DNA of 64,000 nucleotides. Origin: Pyropia yezoensis. Taxonomy: Eukaryota > Rhodophyta > Bangiophyceae > Bangiales > Bangiaceae. The DNA lies in contig CM020618.1 of assembly GCA_009829735.1 (NCBI GenBank), positions 31,782,894 to 31,846,893 of the forward strand. Reading direction: 5' to 3'. Below, one piece after another: positions 1-11,733 of this stretch (position 1 is its first letter; each line of letters starts with the position of its first letter). Below the pieces are notes generated by a model, which saw nothing but the letters and a program-made list of their open reading frames with translations, was not told where the DNA came from and did no database searches. The position numbers and the translations under genes are program-made.

Positions 1-1191
1 TTGAAAGTTTCAACTGCTGCGAAATGTGAGCGACGACAAAAACGGAGCGTTGCAAGGAGCACTCAGGTACGTGGCACATCGTGCGGGGGGGGAGCCCAGG
101 CGGACAAAAATTTCCACAGACCCTGCCACGCCCGGCGTCGCGGCCGCGGCCGCGTACAGACGTGCACACATACCATTCGGCCGCCCAGTGCACTCGGCTC
201 CACGCACCGTGCCGTCGCTCCAGTCGCCATCGTTGGCTCCCGTGTGTGGCTGCTTCCCTTCCACCCCCCCCCCCCCCTCTCTCCCGAGAGGGTCCCCACC
301 GTCCTCTGCTTGCACGTGCGCCGCCGACGGCGGCGGCGGCGGCGGTGGGGGCGGCGGTGGCCGGCTGCTGTTGTGGCGCCGGCTAAGGCAGTGGCGGCTG
401 CCGTGCGCCCCCCGCCCCCCCCCCCCCCCCTTTCATCTACCATCAACTACTCACCGGTCCCTCGTACCGGCGCCACAACGGCCGTCTGCGGCGGCGGCGG
501 GAGTGGCGGCAAAGATGACGGGGTCACCCTCGACGGCTGCACCAGCGGCGCAAACGTCAGCCGCCCAAACGGCGGCCGGGCCACCGATGGACCCTGCCAC
601 AGAGGGCGCTCCCTGTGCGACCGACAGCGCGGTGGCGGGTAGAAAGCGCTCTCGTGCACAGGCGACGGCGACGGATAACGTAGCCAGCGTCGGGGGCGAC
701 GGCGACGGCGACGGCGACGGCGAAGGTGATGCCGGCGGCGATGGCGCGGACAGTGGGGGGTCCAGTGGGCGGTCCGCCAGTTCCCATTCCGAAAAGCCGC
801 CACGTCAACGCCGGCAAACCCAGCTGTGTGGGCTTCAGGCGGGGGGTAGGCGTGCGGGCGACCAAACGGACAAGGGACGTGCGCCACTTCCCCTTTTGGG
901 GGTCTTGAACCCCAGTGCTGCCGCGGCGATTGCTGTGGCCCGTTCTGCCTCTGTTGGCTGTTCGGTTCATGCCGCGGACGCCGCAGCCACCGCCGCAGCC
1001 ACCGCCACCGGCGCCGGCGTCGTCGCCAGCGCCGCTCGTGGTCGGCGCCACATGGGGGGTCGAGGCCCGGCGGAAGGGCTGCTTATCGAGGAGCGCGTGG
1101 CAGGCCAACAGGGAGTGAGGCGTCAAAGCGCGCAGCGCGGGCCGTGGTAGTGGCACGCCGAGTGGCACAGGTGTTGGCGTGTGCGCCGTCC
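1..1191. other. Upstream region of Ulp1-like gene, low-complexity
   Basis: This stretch precedes the protease gene. It holds poly-C runs (around 265-278 and 410-430), GGC triplet repeats (about 325-360) and a GGCGAC-type repeat (about 697-725). An Ala/Ser/Gly-rich frame stays open from 26 to 1150 in a different phase from the protease. It has no motif I recognise and could be an upstream exon or chance. I see no other gene here. Confidence 0.4.
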
Positions 1192-3063
1192 ATGCGCTCT
1201 GTGGAAGAGCGCTTCTTGTTGGGCGTCGTGCAAGGTGCGGCTATAGACGGGTTCACAGCACCACCATCGCTGGTACCGGCGGGGGCCCCAGGTCGGGCAG
1301 ATCGCGCAGATTCTTGTGCAAAAGAGGACCAGAGCCAGCCGCAGCAGCAGCAGCAGCGCCAAGAACAGCAGGGGCAGCAGGACGAGGTCCACTTGGAGCC
1401 GGCCATCGCGTACGAGGTGGCACCGTTTGTCATGGGCCAGCGTGCTGTCCCAGGCGGCGGTGCATCGGAGGTGGGCGTGCGGCCCCTTCCGCGGCAGCGC
1501 GAGTGGAGGTGGGACCGGCACGCACTGCAACGCGCGGTGCGGTTTCCGCTAGTGGGCGAAGGAACGAACGGTTCTGGGTCCGCACATGTGGACAATGCGG
1601 GAACGACTGCGGCCGCCGCCACCCCCACCAGCACGGCGGACACTGCCGCCGATGCGAAGGCCCCTGAGAAACTCAACAAGCCGGTGCAGCCGAAGAAGAG
1701 GGCGCCTCGTCGACCACCAAAGCTTCCGGTAGGAGCGCCTGCTCGCGTTGGCGCCCTGTCTCTGGAGCCCCTGCCCCCGGACTGTGTGGCGTTCATCGAA
1801 GGGTTGCCGACCGGTCGACGAAGTGAGACGGTGCTTTTTCAAGTGCCTGGCGTGCACGGCTCGATGACGGACATCACGGCGGGCGATTTGCGACGGCTCT
1901 CCGATACCGCCATGTGGCTCAACGACAATGTCATCAACGCGTACGTTGGGTTGATGAATACTCGCGTTAGACGGGGCGACGCGTCGTCATCGTCGACAAA
2001 GGACAAGGTCGCCACCGTGAAGGGTCCTGACACGGGTCGCCGGGGCGGGCGACTCGGGTCGCCTGGGGGCGCATCTGAGCACGCTGGACAGGAAGCTCGC
2101 GGCGGCGTCGGTGACGCAGCGGGGCAAGTCAAGCCCGTCCACGCTCCTCCAGTGGCACAGGAGGGAAGCCAGCCGCCGCGAAAGACCGGGGAAGCGACAC
2201 CTACGACGGGGCCGGAGGCATGCGAAGACCGGGTGGCCTTTTTGATGTCGGACGGGACTGAGGTGGCCACACATCCTGCACACGGCGACGGCAAGATGAA
2301 CAAGGATCCGCATGCTGCAGGCCCGAGTGCCGCTGCTGCGGGCCACGCCGCGGCGGTCGAGGAGCCCATCCACAAGCGGCGACTGGACCCAGCACAGTCC
2401 CACTGTTGGGGCACCTTCTTTTTCACGACGCTGACCGGCGGGGACCCCCACGGGGCAGCGACGGACCACCAGCAGTCGGTCGTTCGAGGTGACCATGCGC
2501 GTGTTTCGAGGTGGACGCGCGGGGCAGGGGTGGACGTCTGTGCACTACAATCCATACTGGTGCCCATCTACGAGGGCGGCAACCACTGGTGCCTCGCACA
2601 AATCAACCCTGTGCGCAGGTGCGTACGGTTTTTCAACTCTTTCCAGTCACGGCACGTACGACCCGGAGTGCTCTCTGTTTTGTACCAGTGGTACAGGGAC
2701 GAGGTCGCTGTGGTGGCGGCGGCGGCGGCGGCGGCGTCGAAATCGAATGTGGCGGACGCGCGGCTCCACGGCTGCGACGACGGCTGAGACGGTGGGGACG
2801 CGCGCGCTGGCGCTGCGGCTGCCGCGACGCGCGCGACAGCGGAGGCGGCACGCGTCGCAGACGAAACCTGCTGGGACGGCATCGTCGTCCGTCGGGGCCT
2901 ACCCTACCAGACCGATGGCAGCAGCTGTGGCGTTTTCATGCTCCTCTTTGCGGACTGCTTGAGCCTGGGAGTCCCCATCCCACCCGTCGTTGGCGCAGAG
3001 GCACTCGCCAATCTCCGGCTGCGAATGGCCCTTGATATGCTCATTGGAAAACTCTACTGTTGA
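1192..3063 (+). CDS. Ulp1/SENP-like cysteine protease (C48), probably two exons
   Basis: This is a Ulp1-type peptidase, a family that removes SUMO or related modifiers and is often carried by eukaryotic mobile elements. The first in-frame ATG is at 1192. The N-terminal half is Gln/Ala-rich linker. The catalytic region starts with WLNDNVINAY (about 1915-1945), followed by a long low-complexity insertion, then CWGTFFFTTL (about 2401), then NHW with the catalytic His (about 2581). The usual Asp position reads FFNSF, so it is Asn. The nucleophile motif QTDGSSCGVFML lies at about 2908-2943 in the same frame. An in-frame TGA at 2785-2787 separates His from Cys. A phase-0 candidate intron, 2704-2844 (GT...AG, 141 nt), removes it and leaves about 50 residues between the Asn and the Cys, close to the spacing I recall for Ulp1. 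Without that intron the gene is truncated before its nucleophile. It converges on the methyltransferase-SET gene. Confidence 0.72.
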
Positions 3064-3216
3064 CGGCGCGACCAGCCCTCGCAGGGGTGTGGGGTTGGCG
3101 GCACCCATACCCAGACCAGTAGGAGGTATGCATGATTTTCTTCTTGTCCATAGACACCTGCTGACTGTGTGTTGAGAGTCGAAGTCCATTTGCCGCCCTC
3201 GCCGCGACGCACGCAC

Positions 3217-3312
3217 CCAGTCTGGTAGTTGGTTCCCTTCCCGGAGCACAGTCGTACCACATAGCCAGTGTGGTAGTTGGTTCCCTTTCCGGAGCACAGT
3301 CGTACCACATAG
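3217..3312 (+). repeat. Tandem duplication, 48-bp unit x2
   Basis: Two adjacent 48-bp units (3217-3264 and 3265-3312), each containing GTAGTTGGTTCCC and GGAGCACAGTCGTACCACAT, differ at only two positions. The duplication lies just 3' of the protease gene. Confidence 0.9.
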
Positions 3313-3381
3313 CGCTCTGCTCAGCCGTCGGCCGTCTTGGCAGTGTGCTTCTAAACCGTCAGGCAGCGCGTCCTCTCAAGC

Positions 3382-3418
<37 letters not shown>

Positions 3419-3639
3419 TCCCCTCCTCTGAAGTCCCCCCAGCACACGGCGTGCGCGCCCCATGCAGGCCCACACACCGCACGTGCACGGCTGTGGCGCG
3501 GCTGCAGGTGCGTTGCACCGCGGCCTGGGTCCGCCAGGACAATCAATGTAAGCGGTGCGGCTGAAGGAGGGGCCTAGGGATAGAGCGGGGGGGGGGGGGG
3601 GGGTAGTCCGGCCGTGCGGGTGCGTCATGGTCAGCATCG

Positions 3640-3835
3640 ATTGTTGTACTTTAACGTCCTTTGTTATCGATTGTTGTATTTAATGTGCTTTCTTTTAAAT
3701 ACCGTGGCCACCACCGACTGCTACGTCCCGGTTGGCCGGTGCACGCATAATGGATATGCGGCGACCCGGCCGGGTGGGGATCCGGCCAGCCGCGTCCGCG
3801 AAAGACTTTGCCGTGGGCGGCTCCCCGCCTCCGGT
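3640..3835 (-). repeat. Dispersed repeat R, copy 1 (inverted)
   Basis: Read on the - strand this is the same core as five copies between 20.6 and 30.5 kb: CACGGCAAAGTCTTTCGCGG, a GC hairpin around GGCCGGATCCCCACCCGGCC, then CATATCCATTATGCGTGCAC. The AT-rich tail differs from the other copies. It is the only copy inside the left element and the only one inverted. Confidence 0.85.
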
Positions 3836-4415
3836 TGCCCGCGGACGTGGACAAGGTCGGGTCCCGCCCCCCCCCCCCCCCCCCCCCCCCCACCGTCCAC
3901 GAGGAAGTGTCGGCAGAAAATTCGGCTTGCAGACGGGCCCCCCCTGCCCCCCCCTTCCCCTCACCCCCCCTCCCCCCACCCCTCCCGCCACCCCTCCCCC
4001 GCCCCTCCCTCACCACCCTGCGCAGCCCCGCTCCCCGTGTCAAGCCCCGAACCCATCGTGTTTGTCATTGCAGCTCAAAGCGAGCTCCCGTTGGGAATGA
4101 GGTCGTGTGGCACTGAGCGGAGCTGCCCCACGTACGCGACGCGCCGCTTCCCCTGCCCTCCCCCCCCACAACCCCACACTCAACCCTAACCCCCGTCTCC
4201 GCATGTCCGTCCCAGCACCCGTCATGGGCTCCACCGCGCGCCGCCGGTACTGCCATTCAGCGCCACTTGGTGCCCGCAACGCCCAAGCCACTGCCCCGGT
4301 AGCGGTGACAGTACAGGTGAGCATGCGTGGCCACTGGGTGTGGTGGTCGGGAATAACGGCCCCCGACGCTCGGTCGGTGAGCCGGTGGGGCTGCACCCGT
4401 GGTCGGTCCGCGGCC

Positions 4416-7400
4416 TCACTCGTGAATGGGCGCAAACGTGTGGGGCGTGCTGCGACGGTTGTCGGCTTCGGTCCGCTCCCGGTTTCTGTCCGCGTTTGTG
4501 TGGCGAACAGTGGTCTGCCTTGTTTCACTGCCCCGCCGGCGGCTCGTGCTGCTGCCGCTGCCGCCGTCGCGGACCGATGCGCCAGCGCGGTCGCCGTCGT
4601 ATATGGCTTGTCTGATGTCCGTGGTCAACCACCGGTAGGACGTACCGTAATCAGTACGCAGTTCCTCCCCCTGGCCTATGTCCCGCGTGGCGACAAGGGC
4701 GACGACCCCCGGCTCCACAAGCTCCGACAGAGTCGGGTCTTGGCCGTGAGCGCCGGGACACCTGACACTCATTTCGACATTGACATCCTGGCCGCCCAAC
4801 CCAGCACCCGCAACAACTGCAGAGGAGTCGCTGGCAGCACCAACAGCAGCAGCAGCAGTGGAATCAACAGCAACACTCGCAGCACCCTTGCGTGTAACAC
4901 CGCCCGGTGGTCGCCCGGCAGAAGGCAAAAACGCCGCCGCCTCGGGAGCCTGCTGCACGGCCAAGAAGCTCTTGGCCGTGGCTGCCCCAACTTGCTGCTC
5001 CAGCCGTGTCTGCCGGCGCCCGTCATTGACTAGCCCCGCCACACACCAGGCAGCGGAAATCATGTACGCGAAAGTCGCCGAGGCGGCGACAGCGGAGCCA
5101 TAGTGTACCCGGCTCCTGCGCGCACGGAGCGGCCGGTCCTCGTCCTCGTCGACGATTTCTTCGCCCAGCTCCTCCCGAGCTCGGCCCTGCTCCTCTTGCG
5201 CCTCCGCGCCGTCACGCTCGTGTTGCTGCTTTTGCTGCTGCGGGCCGCCCGGGTGCTGCTGCTGCTGTCGCTGTTGTCCCATTCGGAGTCGCCCCGTTGT
5301 CCCCCGCTGCCCTTCGTCTCCTTCCATGCTTCCTACAGGTCGAATATGGACCTTGACGGCGTTCTCGGAAAACGCCTTGGACGTAGGTCCCAAGGCCCCC
5401 AGTGTCGGCGACACGTACCGGTCGGTCCTTGTCATACCACGTTTGGCCAGGTTACATGTGGTCAGCGCGCCGTAGAACGGGCAAATCGTATCGCCCTTTC
5501 GGAACCGGCGTCCAGCAAACAAGCCGCTCCCGGCGGTGCCTCCCGCAACGCGGGAATGTGCGACAACGACGCCGTAGTGAGCGGCCTCCACAGCCAGCAT
5601 CAGCTCGTGGTCCTCCACCACAAGGCGAATAACGAGGTCAGGAGGCCAGTCTCCCACGCTACACCCGCCGAGTCCAATGACCACTCCGCCGACCTCAGCT
5701 CCGCGCACAGGCGCGCGGGAGTGCGTGTGGTACCCCGCCCTTCGCTCGTTATCATTTTGTGCGGCCCACCGGTTGGCAAGCAGGAGGAGCATGTGTGCTG
5801 GCAGGGCCGTGAAGCACGGCTGGCCGGGCACGCGCGCCCAGGCAGCGGCTGTCGTTTGAAAGGACGGCGCCAGCAGCAGCGGGGCGGTCTTGGCCACGAC
5901 CAGGTCACCAGCACCTTCAGCAGCACCTGTCGTAGCGACGGCGGCGGCCGCATTGGCTGACAGCACCTCTCGCGCAGCGTGCAACACCTCTGCAGTAACG
6001 TCGGGGCACGACCGGAAGCCGCCACGAACAACCTGGTCGACAAACTCTCGGAACAGGCGTGGCTGCGACGCTGCAATGACGGCCGGGTCGCTGTCGGCAC
6101 AAACAACGCGCCGATGCTGGCCGCCGGGCATCCTGATCGCGGCCATCGCGGTGGAGCACGTGCCCGCAACCATGTCGAGGACGAGGTCGTCCGCATTGTA
6201 CATTGGAATGATCGACTCGGACAGGAAGAGGACAGACTTCTGCTCGCTTCGGACGCGTGGCGCAAGGGCGCGCGGGCGTGTCTTGTGGTGCGCAGGGCGA
6301 AAAGGAGGACACAATGGTGACGTCTGCTGCTGCTGCGGCTGCAGCTCATCCTGACGCTGCTGCACAGAGGAGGTGGGATGCGGCGGGCAGCGCGGCTTGG
6401 CCAGCATGGACAGAGCACCGGCGTCCAACGCACGCCGAGTACCCACGCGTCGGCCAGCGCGAGGCGGGACGTCGTCGGGAGCACCCCCCGACGCCCCCGC
6501 CGACGCGGTGGGGGCAGCACCACCACCACCCGCACGTGCACGTGCACGCGCGCTGCCTCGATCGGCACCGCCTCCCCGTTCCGGGGGGCGTGCCCCGCGC
6601 TTTGCGCGTCCTTGAGGGCCCAGGCTCCAGTTCACGTCGCTTCCGTCGTCGTCGTCGTCGCCGTCATCGTCCGTGTCGTCCTGGTCGCCGCCCTCCGTGT
6701 CGGAGCCGTCGGCAACGTCGCTATCCATATCGTCGTCGTCTCCAACATCATCGTTGGGTTCAGGCACTTCTCCGTCGTCGTCGGCCCCGTCGTCGGAGCC
6801 GCACGGCGTATTGTCCCCGTCTCTGTCCGTATTCTCATTGCCGCTGTCGCCGCCGCCCCCGCTCCCGCCGTCTGTGTCCCGCCGCCCGGTGCTCTGCCGC
6901 TGCTCCTGCTGCTGCAGCTTACCAGCCAACTCTCTCAGCCCCGGCGTCCAGCGAAGGACCTCGACATCCCGTAGGGGAACCACGTTGTCAATGACGTTGT
7001 GGTGCGCGGGGAAGCGCGGCGGGACGGCGTTGAACGTGCGGTAATTAACAGCCCGGTAGGCAGCCGCAGCGGGCGCTCCGTTCCTGGCCGCGTGGAGCAC
7101 GTACTGGGACCGGTCGGTCATCATCGTCGACAACCTTCTTGTCGGTGCCCACGCGTCGCGCGCCAGAACGGCCAACAGGGGGCACGATTCCACCTGAAAA
7201 GCGGGTGTAGCTCGCCGTTGTCGTTTTCGCTCCCGTGGTTCTCCAACAGAAGGTTCCCAGCCGCCCCGCCCGCCACCGCCACTGCCACGGTTGGGGTGAC
7301 GACCCCCGCCGCTACCGGCAGCTGAGCGGTCGGTCGTCCTTGGCGGACCTGTGGTCGTAGCGGCGACCGCACCGTCGGGCGCATCAGGGGCAGCACCCGT

Positions 7401-10400
7401 TGCAGCCCCTGCCTCAGCACCAGCCGCACGCTGACCCCCCGACACTGGCTCCTTCGCACCGCCGGGAGCTGCAGCTACGGCTGCTGCCTTGTCATCATCC
7501 GTCGGCGGGAGTGGGTCCTCCAACTTGCTCAGATGCGTCACCCACAGCGGGAACTGCATCGGGCTGCAAAAAAGTAGCACGGCCCACCAGGACGAACCCA
7601 GTCGTGTATCCGCGACACGGTCTTCTTCAGCACGTCCTCCGACAGGTTGTCGTAATGAGAGTTGAGCATTGCATGTAAACGGCGGGTGTTGTAAGGGGCG
7701 TCGGACAGCACGAGCTGAACAGCGCCACGCAGGTCGGGGCCAATGCGGCAAGCATCACATCCTCCGATGCGGCTGCTGCTGCTGCTGATGCTGCTGCGGG
7801 CAACCTCGTTGGCGGCGCTGTGGGTGTCGTCGAGGTCCCTCACGTCGCACACATGCGTTTGCACAATGGCACGCATGGCCGTCTGCACAGCGCGGATGTG
7901 ACGGGCCAACGGGTCGTCGTTGGTAACAGGCCTGCAACTCCCCAACGCAGCCGCAGAGCCGCCCTCGGTGCCAGGCACTGGCGGAGGGAGCACTGGTGAC
8001 CCCCCGGCTACGGACGCCGCTCGTCTGGCCAGCGCTCTTGGTGCTGCTGATGGTACAGGCGATGGTGCTTCCGGCTGCGCCCTCAACGCTGCTGCCGGTG
8101 CTTTTCGTGCTGCTTGTGCTGCTCGCGGACCTGGCTGGCCTTGCCCCCCAGCGGCATTGACGGGCGTGGCACGCCCACCACCCACGCCGCCGCCGTCGGC
8201 CTCGTCGTCACACACACGGGGAGCGGCGTGTGTTTCAACAGCAGCAGCAGCGACAGGCGTACCACCCCGGTGTATGTCCGCAGCCAACGCCGCACGCGCT
8301 GCGGCGATGCCTGCGTCGCGCGCAAGAGCGCGGTTCTCCAGGCTCACACGAGCGCCTGCGTCCTCCACGCGACAAGCACGCATCCTCCCGGGGGCGCCCC
8401 CCCCCCCCGCCCCCCCCTCCTCCGCGGTGGCCGGCGTCGCAGGCGGGATGGTGCCCATCGCTGCTGCCCCCGCGGCATCGACGACGACGGGCCGAAAGCC
8501 GGTTAGGCCTCGGACGGTCGGGTTTAGCACTGGGGGCACCCCCACCACCTCCCACAGACAGCGTGCTGCCAGTCATCTGCCCACAAATGCAACGGCTGTC
8601 AAATAGCCCGGCTTTGTTTCCCCATTGACGGCAGCAGGAAGCGCGTCAACCGCCGACGCAGCCGACGCCGGTGGTGGAGCACCCGCCGCCGTGGCGGTGG
8701 CTGGGCGGGAAGGCGCTTGCAGATGCTGTCCTCGCTGCGGCTGGCCCCGCTGCGGCTGCTGCATTGCAGTTGTTCCCAACAGAGCGGCTGCCGCGTCGGC
8801 GAGTCGCTCGGGCTTCGTCACCTCCCCCATGTGGTAGACAAAGTGAGCAGCAGCCATGCGGAGCTGTGCATCCGCGACGGCGGTGCGGTGCAGTGCCTCT
8901 GTACAGACGGGAGTCCCGTCCCTGTCGGCCCTGGAAGTTGGGGGGGGGAGCCCGTGGGCAATGTCAAACCGCTGCGCAGCGGGCGCGAATACGCCGGCAG
9001 TACCTTGCGTTTCTGACAGCGTCGTAAACGCGCACGACCGTGAGTGCCACAAGAGCTACGGGGCGAGGCACTTCTCGATGCTTTCGAAGCCGATGCGCCT
9101 TGCGACGGCATCCCAGGAGCGCACGACGGCGGTCACAGCATATCGAACGGTGGCGCTGAGTGCCAACAAGGCGAGCCCCTCCCGGTGCGCAGCGCACGCG
9201 TCGTCTGCACCCTGTTCAGGGCTGCTTGGGACGCCCGTACCCCCAACGGCGGAACGAGGACGCTTTCGCCCATGTGGGGGAGGCTCAGCTCCGGCAGCCG
9301 CAGCAGCGGACGCGCAGGCCCACCATGACGAAAAGTGTCGACAAGCGGGTGCAGCGAGGAGAGCCACAGTAGGAGCTCGAAAGGCTCCATCTCGGCAGCA
9401 GCCTGCAGTCGCTCACAACGACAGGGCTGGCGTTCGGCGGCAGAGTCGCTGGCGCTGCCAGCACACATGCCGCCATCAACGGCACAACAGCCGCGTTCAA
9501 AGGCGGTGGTGCCGAGGGCGCCCTCCAGAATGGCTACAAGAAACCGCTTGTCTGGCTTCAGCACGTCCACTCGCTGCAGGCCCCGGGCAGCGCCCCGGCG
9601 AGCGGTCTGCCACCCCGGCCGGCCGGGCAGTGCCAACGGCTGCGGCGACGCCAAGCGCGAGCGCTGCGCCGTCACAAAAGACTCGTGGTGCCGACCGGTC
9701 GAGTGTGGCACATGCCGACCCTGTCCGGGACGAGGGCGATGCAGAACGGGCGGCGCGGCGCTTCCTGTGGTTTGTTTCTGACCGGCTGTGTTTGTCTCTT
9801 GCCTGGCTTGGCACGCGGCGCTTTCCGCAGCGGCTGCGTACGCCGCGGTACGCGAAACTTCCTCCCCATGCCCGCAGCCAGCCGCATGCCTGGCACATGC
9901 GTCTCGATAACGTAAGCTCGCGGCCAGGGCGGCCACGTCCAGAGCAGCTTCTTTCAGCGTCCCAACGTCAAGGACCGCTTGCCACACCGGGACGTCAACC
10001 GACGGGTCGCCCGACGTACAATCAACAACAGCAACGTTTGTCTGTCGTAGTTTGTCGTCGTCGTGGTTGGCGTCTGTCATGTGGACGACACAGCCGGGCA
10101 GACCGCGGGTCTCTTCTTCGTTCAGCGGCGGTGGGAGTGGCTGTCGCGTCGGCGACTGCAACTGCGGCGTCGGCCGCGTCGGCGGTGACACGTCCACACG
10201 CCCGGAGCGGAGGGCGAGCACGCGGAGCCACGCGGATGACGGGCGGGGACGCCGCCCGCGCGCGTCCCCGCCGCCCCCGCCGCCGAGCGGGAGCAAAGAC
10301 ACAAACCGCTTGAGGACCCACACCGCACTGTACATGCGCTTGATGTGGGAACCCTCCATCCACCACGTCAGCGGCGTGTAAAGCACGCGGCCCGACGTCG

Positions 10401-10831
10401 GGGACGTACCGGCAACCCCATTTTCGGCCTCGGGAGGGCAATCAGACCACATGAGGCGCGGCCGCTGCTGCAGATGGTGCTGCTGCTGGCCTTGGACGGC
10501 GTTCCGAAGAGGGGGGCGCGTGAGCGTGATGGCCCAAAGCTTGACCGCCGGCCACGTCGCGTCCTCGAGTGTCGCATCGGCCGGACGGGGTGCGGCCACT
10601 CCCGAAGCCGTACTGTTATCACCTCCACACGCTGACCGCACAGCAGCAGCTACCGGGCCGCCCCCATTGCCGTCGGGATTGTCCAACTTCTCAATGCGCA
10701 CCTTGTCCAGCACAAACAGGTCGCGCAACGCGGCGAGGCCGACAGTGATAGCGCGGGCGCGATATGCGTCGTGCACGTCCATGCATGCAAAAAGGGAAGG
10801 CCGGCAACCACATCCGCCCTGAAAGTCCAGC

Positions 10832-10862
<31 letters not shown>

Positions 10863-11183
10863 CGACGACGCCGCCGCCGCCGCCGCCGGTTGTCCCGCGC
10901 CGCTCATCGTCTCGGACAGCGTTTGGCGCCCCGGCGCGCCGCTTTGTCGGGCGCCTCGCCGCGGTAGCGGGCTGGTTGCCACGATCCTCCACAGGACAGA
11001 CATCTTGCCGCCGGCACCGCGTTCGGTCCCGGTGGCGGTGGCGCCGCCAATTGCAGTGGCGGCGGTGTCAGCGGCGGGGGCGTCCGCCCCATCACCTGCG
11101 GCGTCCACCACGGCCTCAGCGCAAGCGGTGACGATGCGCGTGACGCTGAGGACGAGCCACGAGGGTGGCAAAAGGTCGGCCAT
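4416..11183 (-). CDS. DNA amino-methyltransferase (beta-type) fused to SET domain; broken frame or multi-exon
   Basis: One long - strand coding region. It may start at ATG 11183 (MADLLPPSWLVLSV) and ends at a stop at 4416. Roughly 10.9-9.2 kb encodes a segment I do not recognise. The frame continues through ALSATVRYAV and TEALHRTAVADAQLRMAAAH (about 8.8-9.2 kb) to LVLSDAPYNTRRL (about 7.70 kb), a DPPY-type motif IV. WVRPGG and FCSPMQFPLWV follow, then, after acidic linkers, DLVLDMVAGTCSTAMAA (about 6.18 kb), a motif I. Motif IV before motif I is the beta-class N6A/N4C order. A SET domain follows: SGLFAGRRFRKGDTICPFYG (about 5.5 kb), an inserted Gln/Glu-rich loop, LVNDGR, then LVATRDIGQGEELRTDYG (about 4.65-4.70 kb). 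Frame changes occur near 10.9, 9.2 and 7.57 kb, and stops at 8573-8575 and 9056-9058. The last stop falls in a good candidate intron. The break at 7568-7573 looks like one missing base in a run of six A/T. Confidence 0.68.
8931..9059 (-). other. Candidate intron, 129 nt
   Basis: On the - strand it begins GTAGCTC and ends with a C-rich tract and CAACTTCCAG. It is 129 nt, a multiple of three, and removes the in-frame TAG at 9056-9058. Splicing would join EKCLAP to ADRDGTPVCTEALHRT in one frame. It is inferred from splice consensus and frame only. Confidence 0.5.
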
Positions 11184-11733
11184 GCGGGCAGCCGGGCTTG
11201 CACTCGGAGCCACGGCGCGGGTGAAGCTCCGCAAACGATCGCGGCAAGTTCCGCGTCGCAGTGCGGTGGGTCGTGTGCACCGGTTCCGCGTCGCAGTGCG
11301 GTGGGTCGTGTGCACCGCAGCCACCCACGGACAGAGTGTTGTGGTCGACCGACATTTGGCGCGCTTCTGTGTAGCCGCAAGTTCATACATTCAAAACGGA
11401 ATGCACTTGTCAATCGATATCTATCCTGTGCGGCGTCACTGAATCTAGAAAGATATCCATATGTGTACTGAATGGGAATTGAAACCGACGAGTACGTACA
11501 GAGCAGCTGTGTGATGTTCTCAGGTTTGCACCCTCGGCGACCCAGCCACCCACACACCCCCCGGTCATCCCCCCGCACCGTCGTTCAAACACAGGAAACA
11601 AACAAATGCAAAACAGAAAACAGCACCACTCCCCACGACCACCACTGCCACACAAACTAGCTTCCCCAGGCATCCCACATGTCAACAGACACACTCCCTG
11701 CGCGACCGCCTGAGGCCCATGCGGTCGCCTTTT
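11184..11733. other. Intergenic, AT-richer, between the two large - strand genes
   Basis: The composition falls clearly between about 11370 and 11690 (TATCTATCC, AAAGATATCC, AAACAAACAAATGC), unlike the flanking coding DNA. It also contains a 35-bp tandem duplication (11248-11317). It is the likely 3' end of the ParB-like gene and promoter/5' region of the methyltransferase-SET gene. I cannot place individual elements. Confidence 0.5.
11248..11317 (+). repeat. Tandem duplication, 35-bp unit x2
   Basis: Identical units at 11248-11282 and 11283-11317, each with GTTCCGCGTCGCAGTGCGGT, just upstream of the putative start of the methyltransferase-SET gene. Confidence 0.9.

Larger units (their letters stand above)
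3064..4415. other. Intergenic region between convergent genes, repeats and homopolymers
   Basis: The stretch contains a 48-bp tandem duplication (3217-3312), a C run of about 34 bases (3384-3417), a G run (3588-3602), an inverted copy of dispersed repeat R (about 3640-3835) and another C run (about 3867-3890). I find no convincing gene. Confidence 0.6.

Noticed and set aside
2785-8575. TGA recoding (selenocysteine or a variant code), because two element genes carry in-frame TGA
   Set aside because: Other genes in the window end in TGA normally, an intron explains the first case, and the gene with the second also has a TAG stop.
8856-10313. 485-residue + strand open frame
   Set aside because: Antisense of the methyltransferase-SET gene. 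The - strand reading has the ordered protein text.
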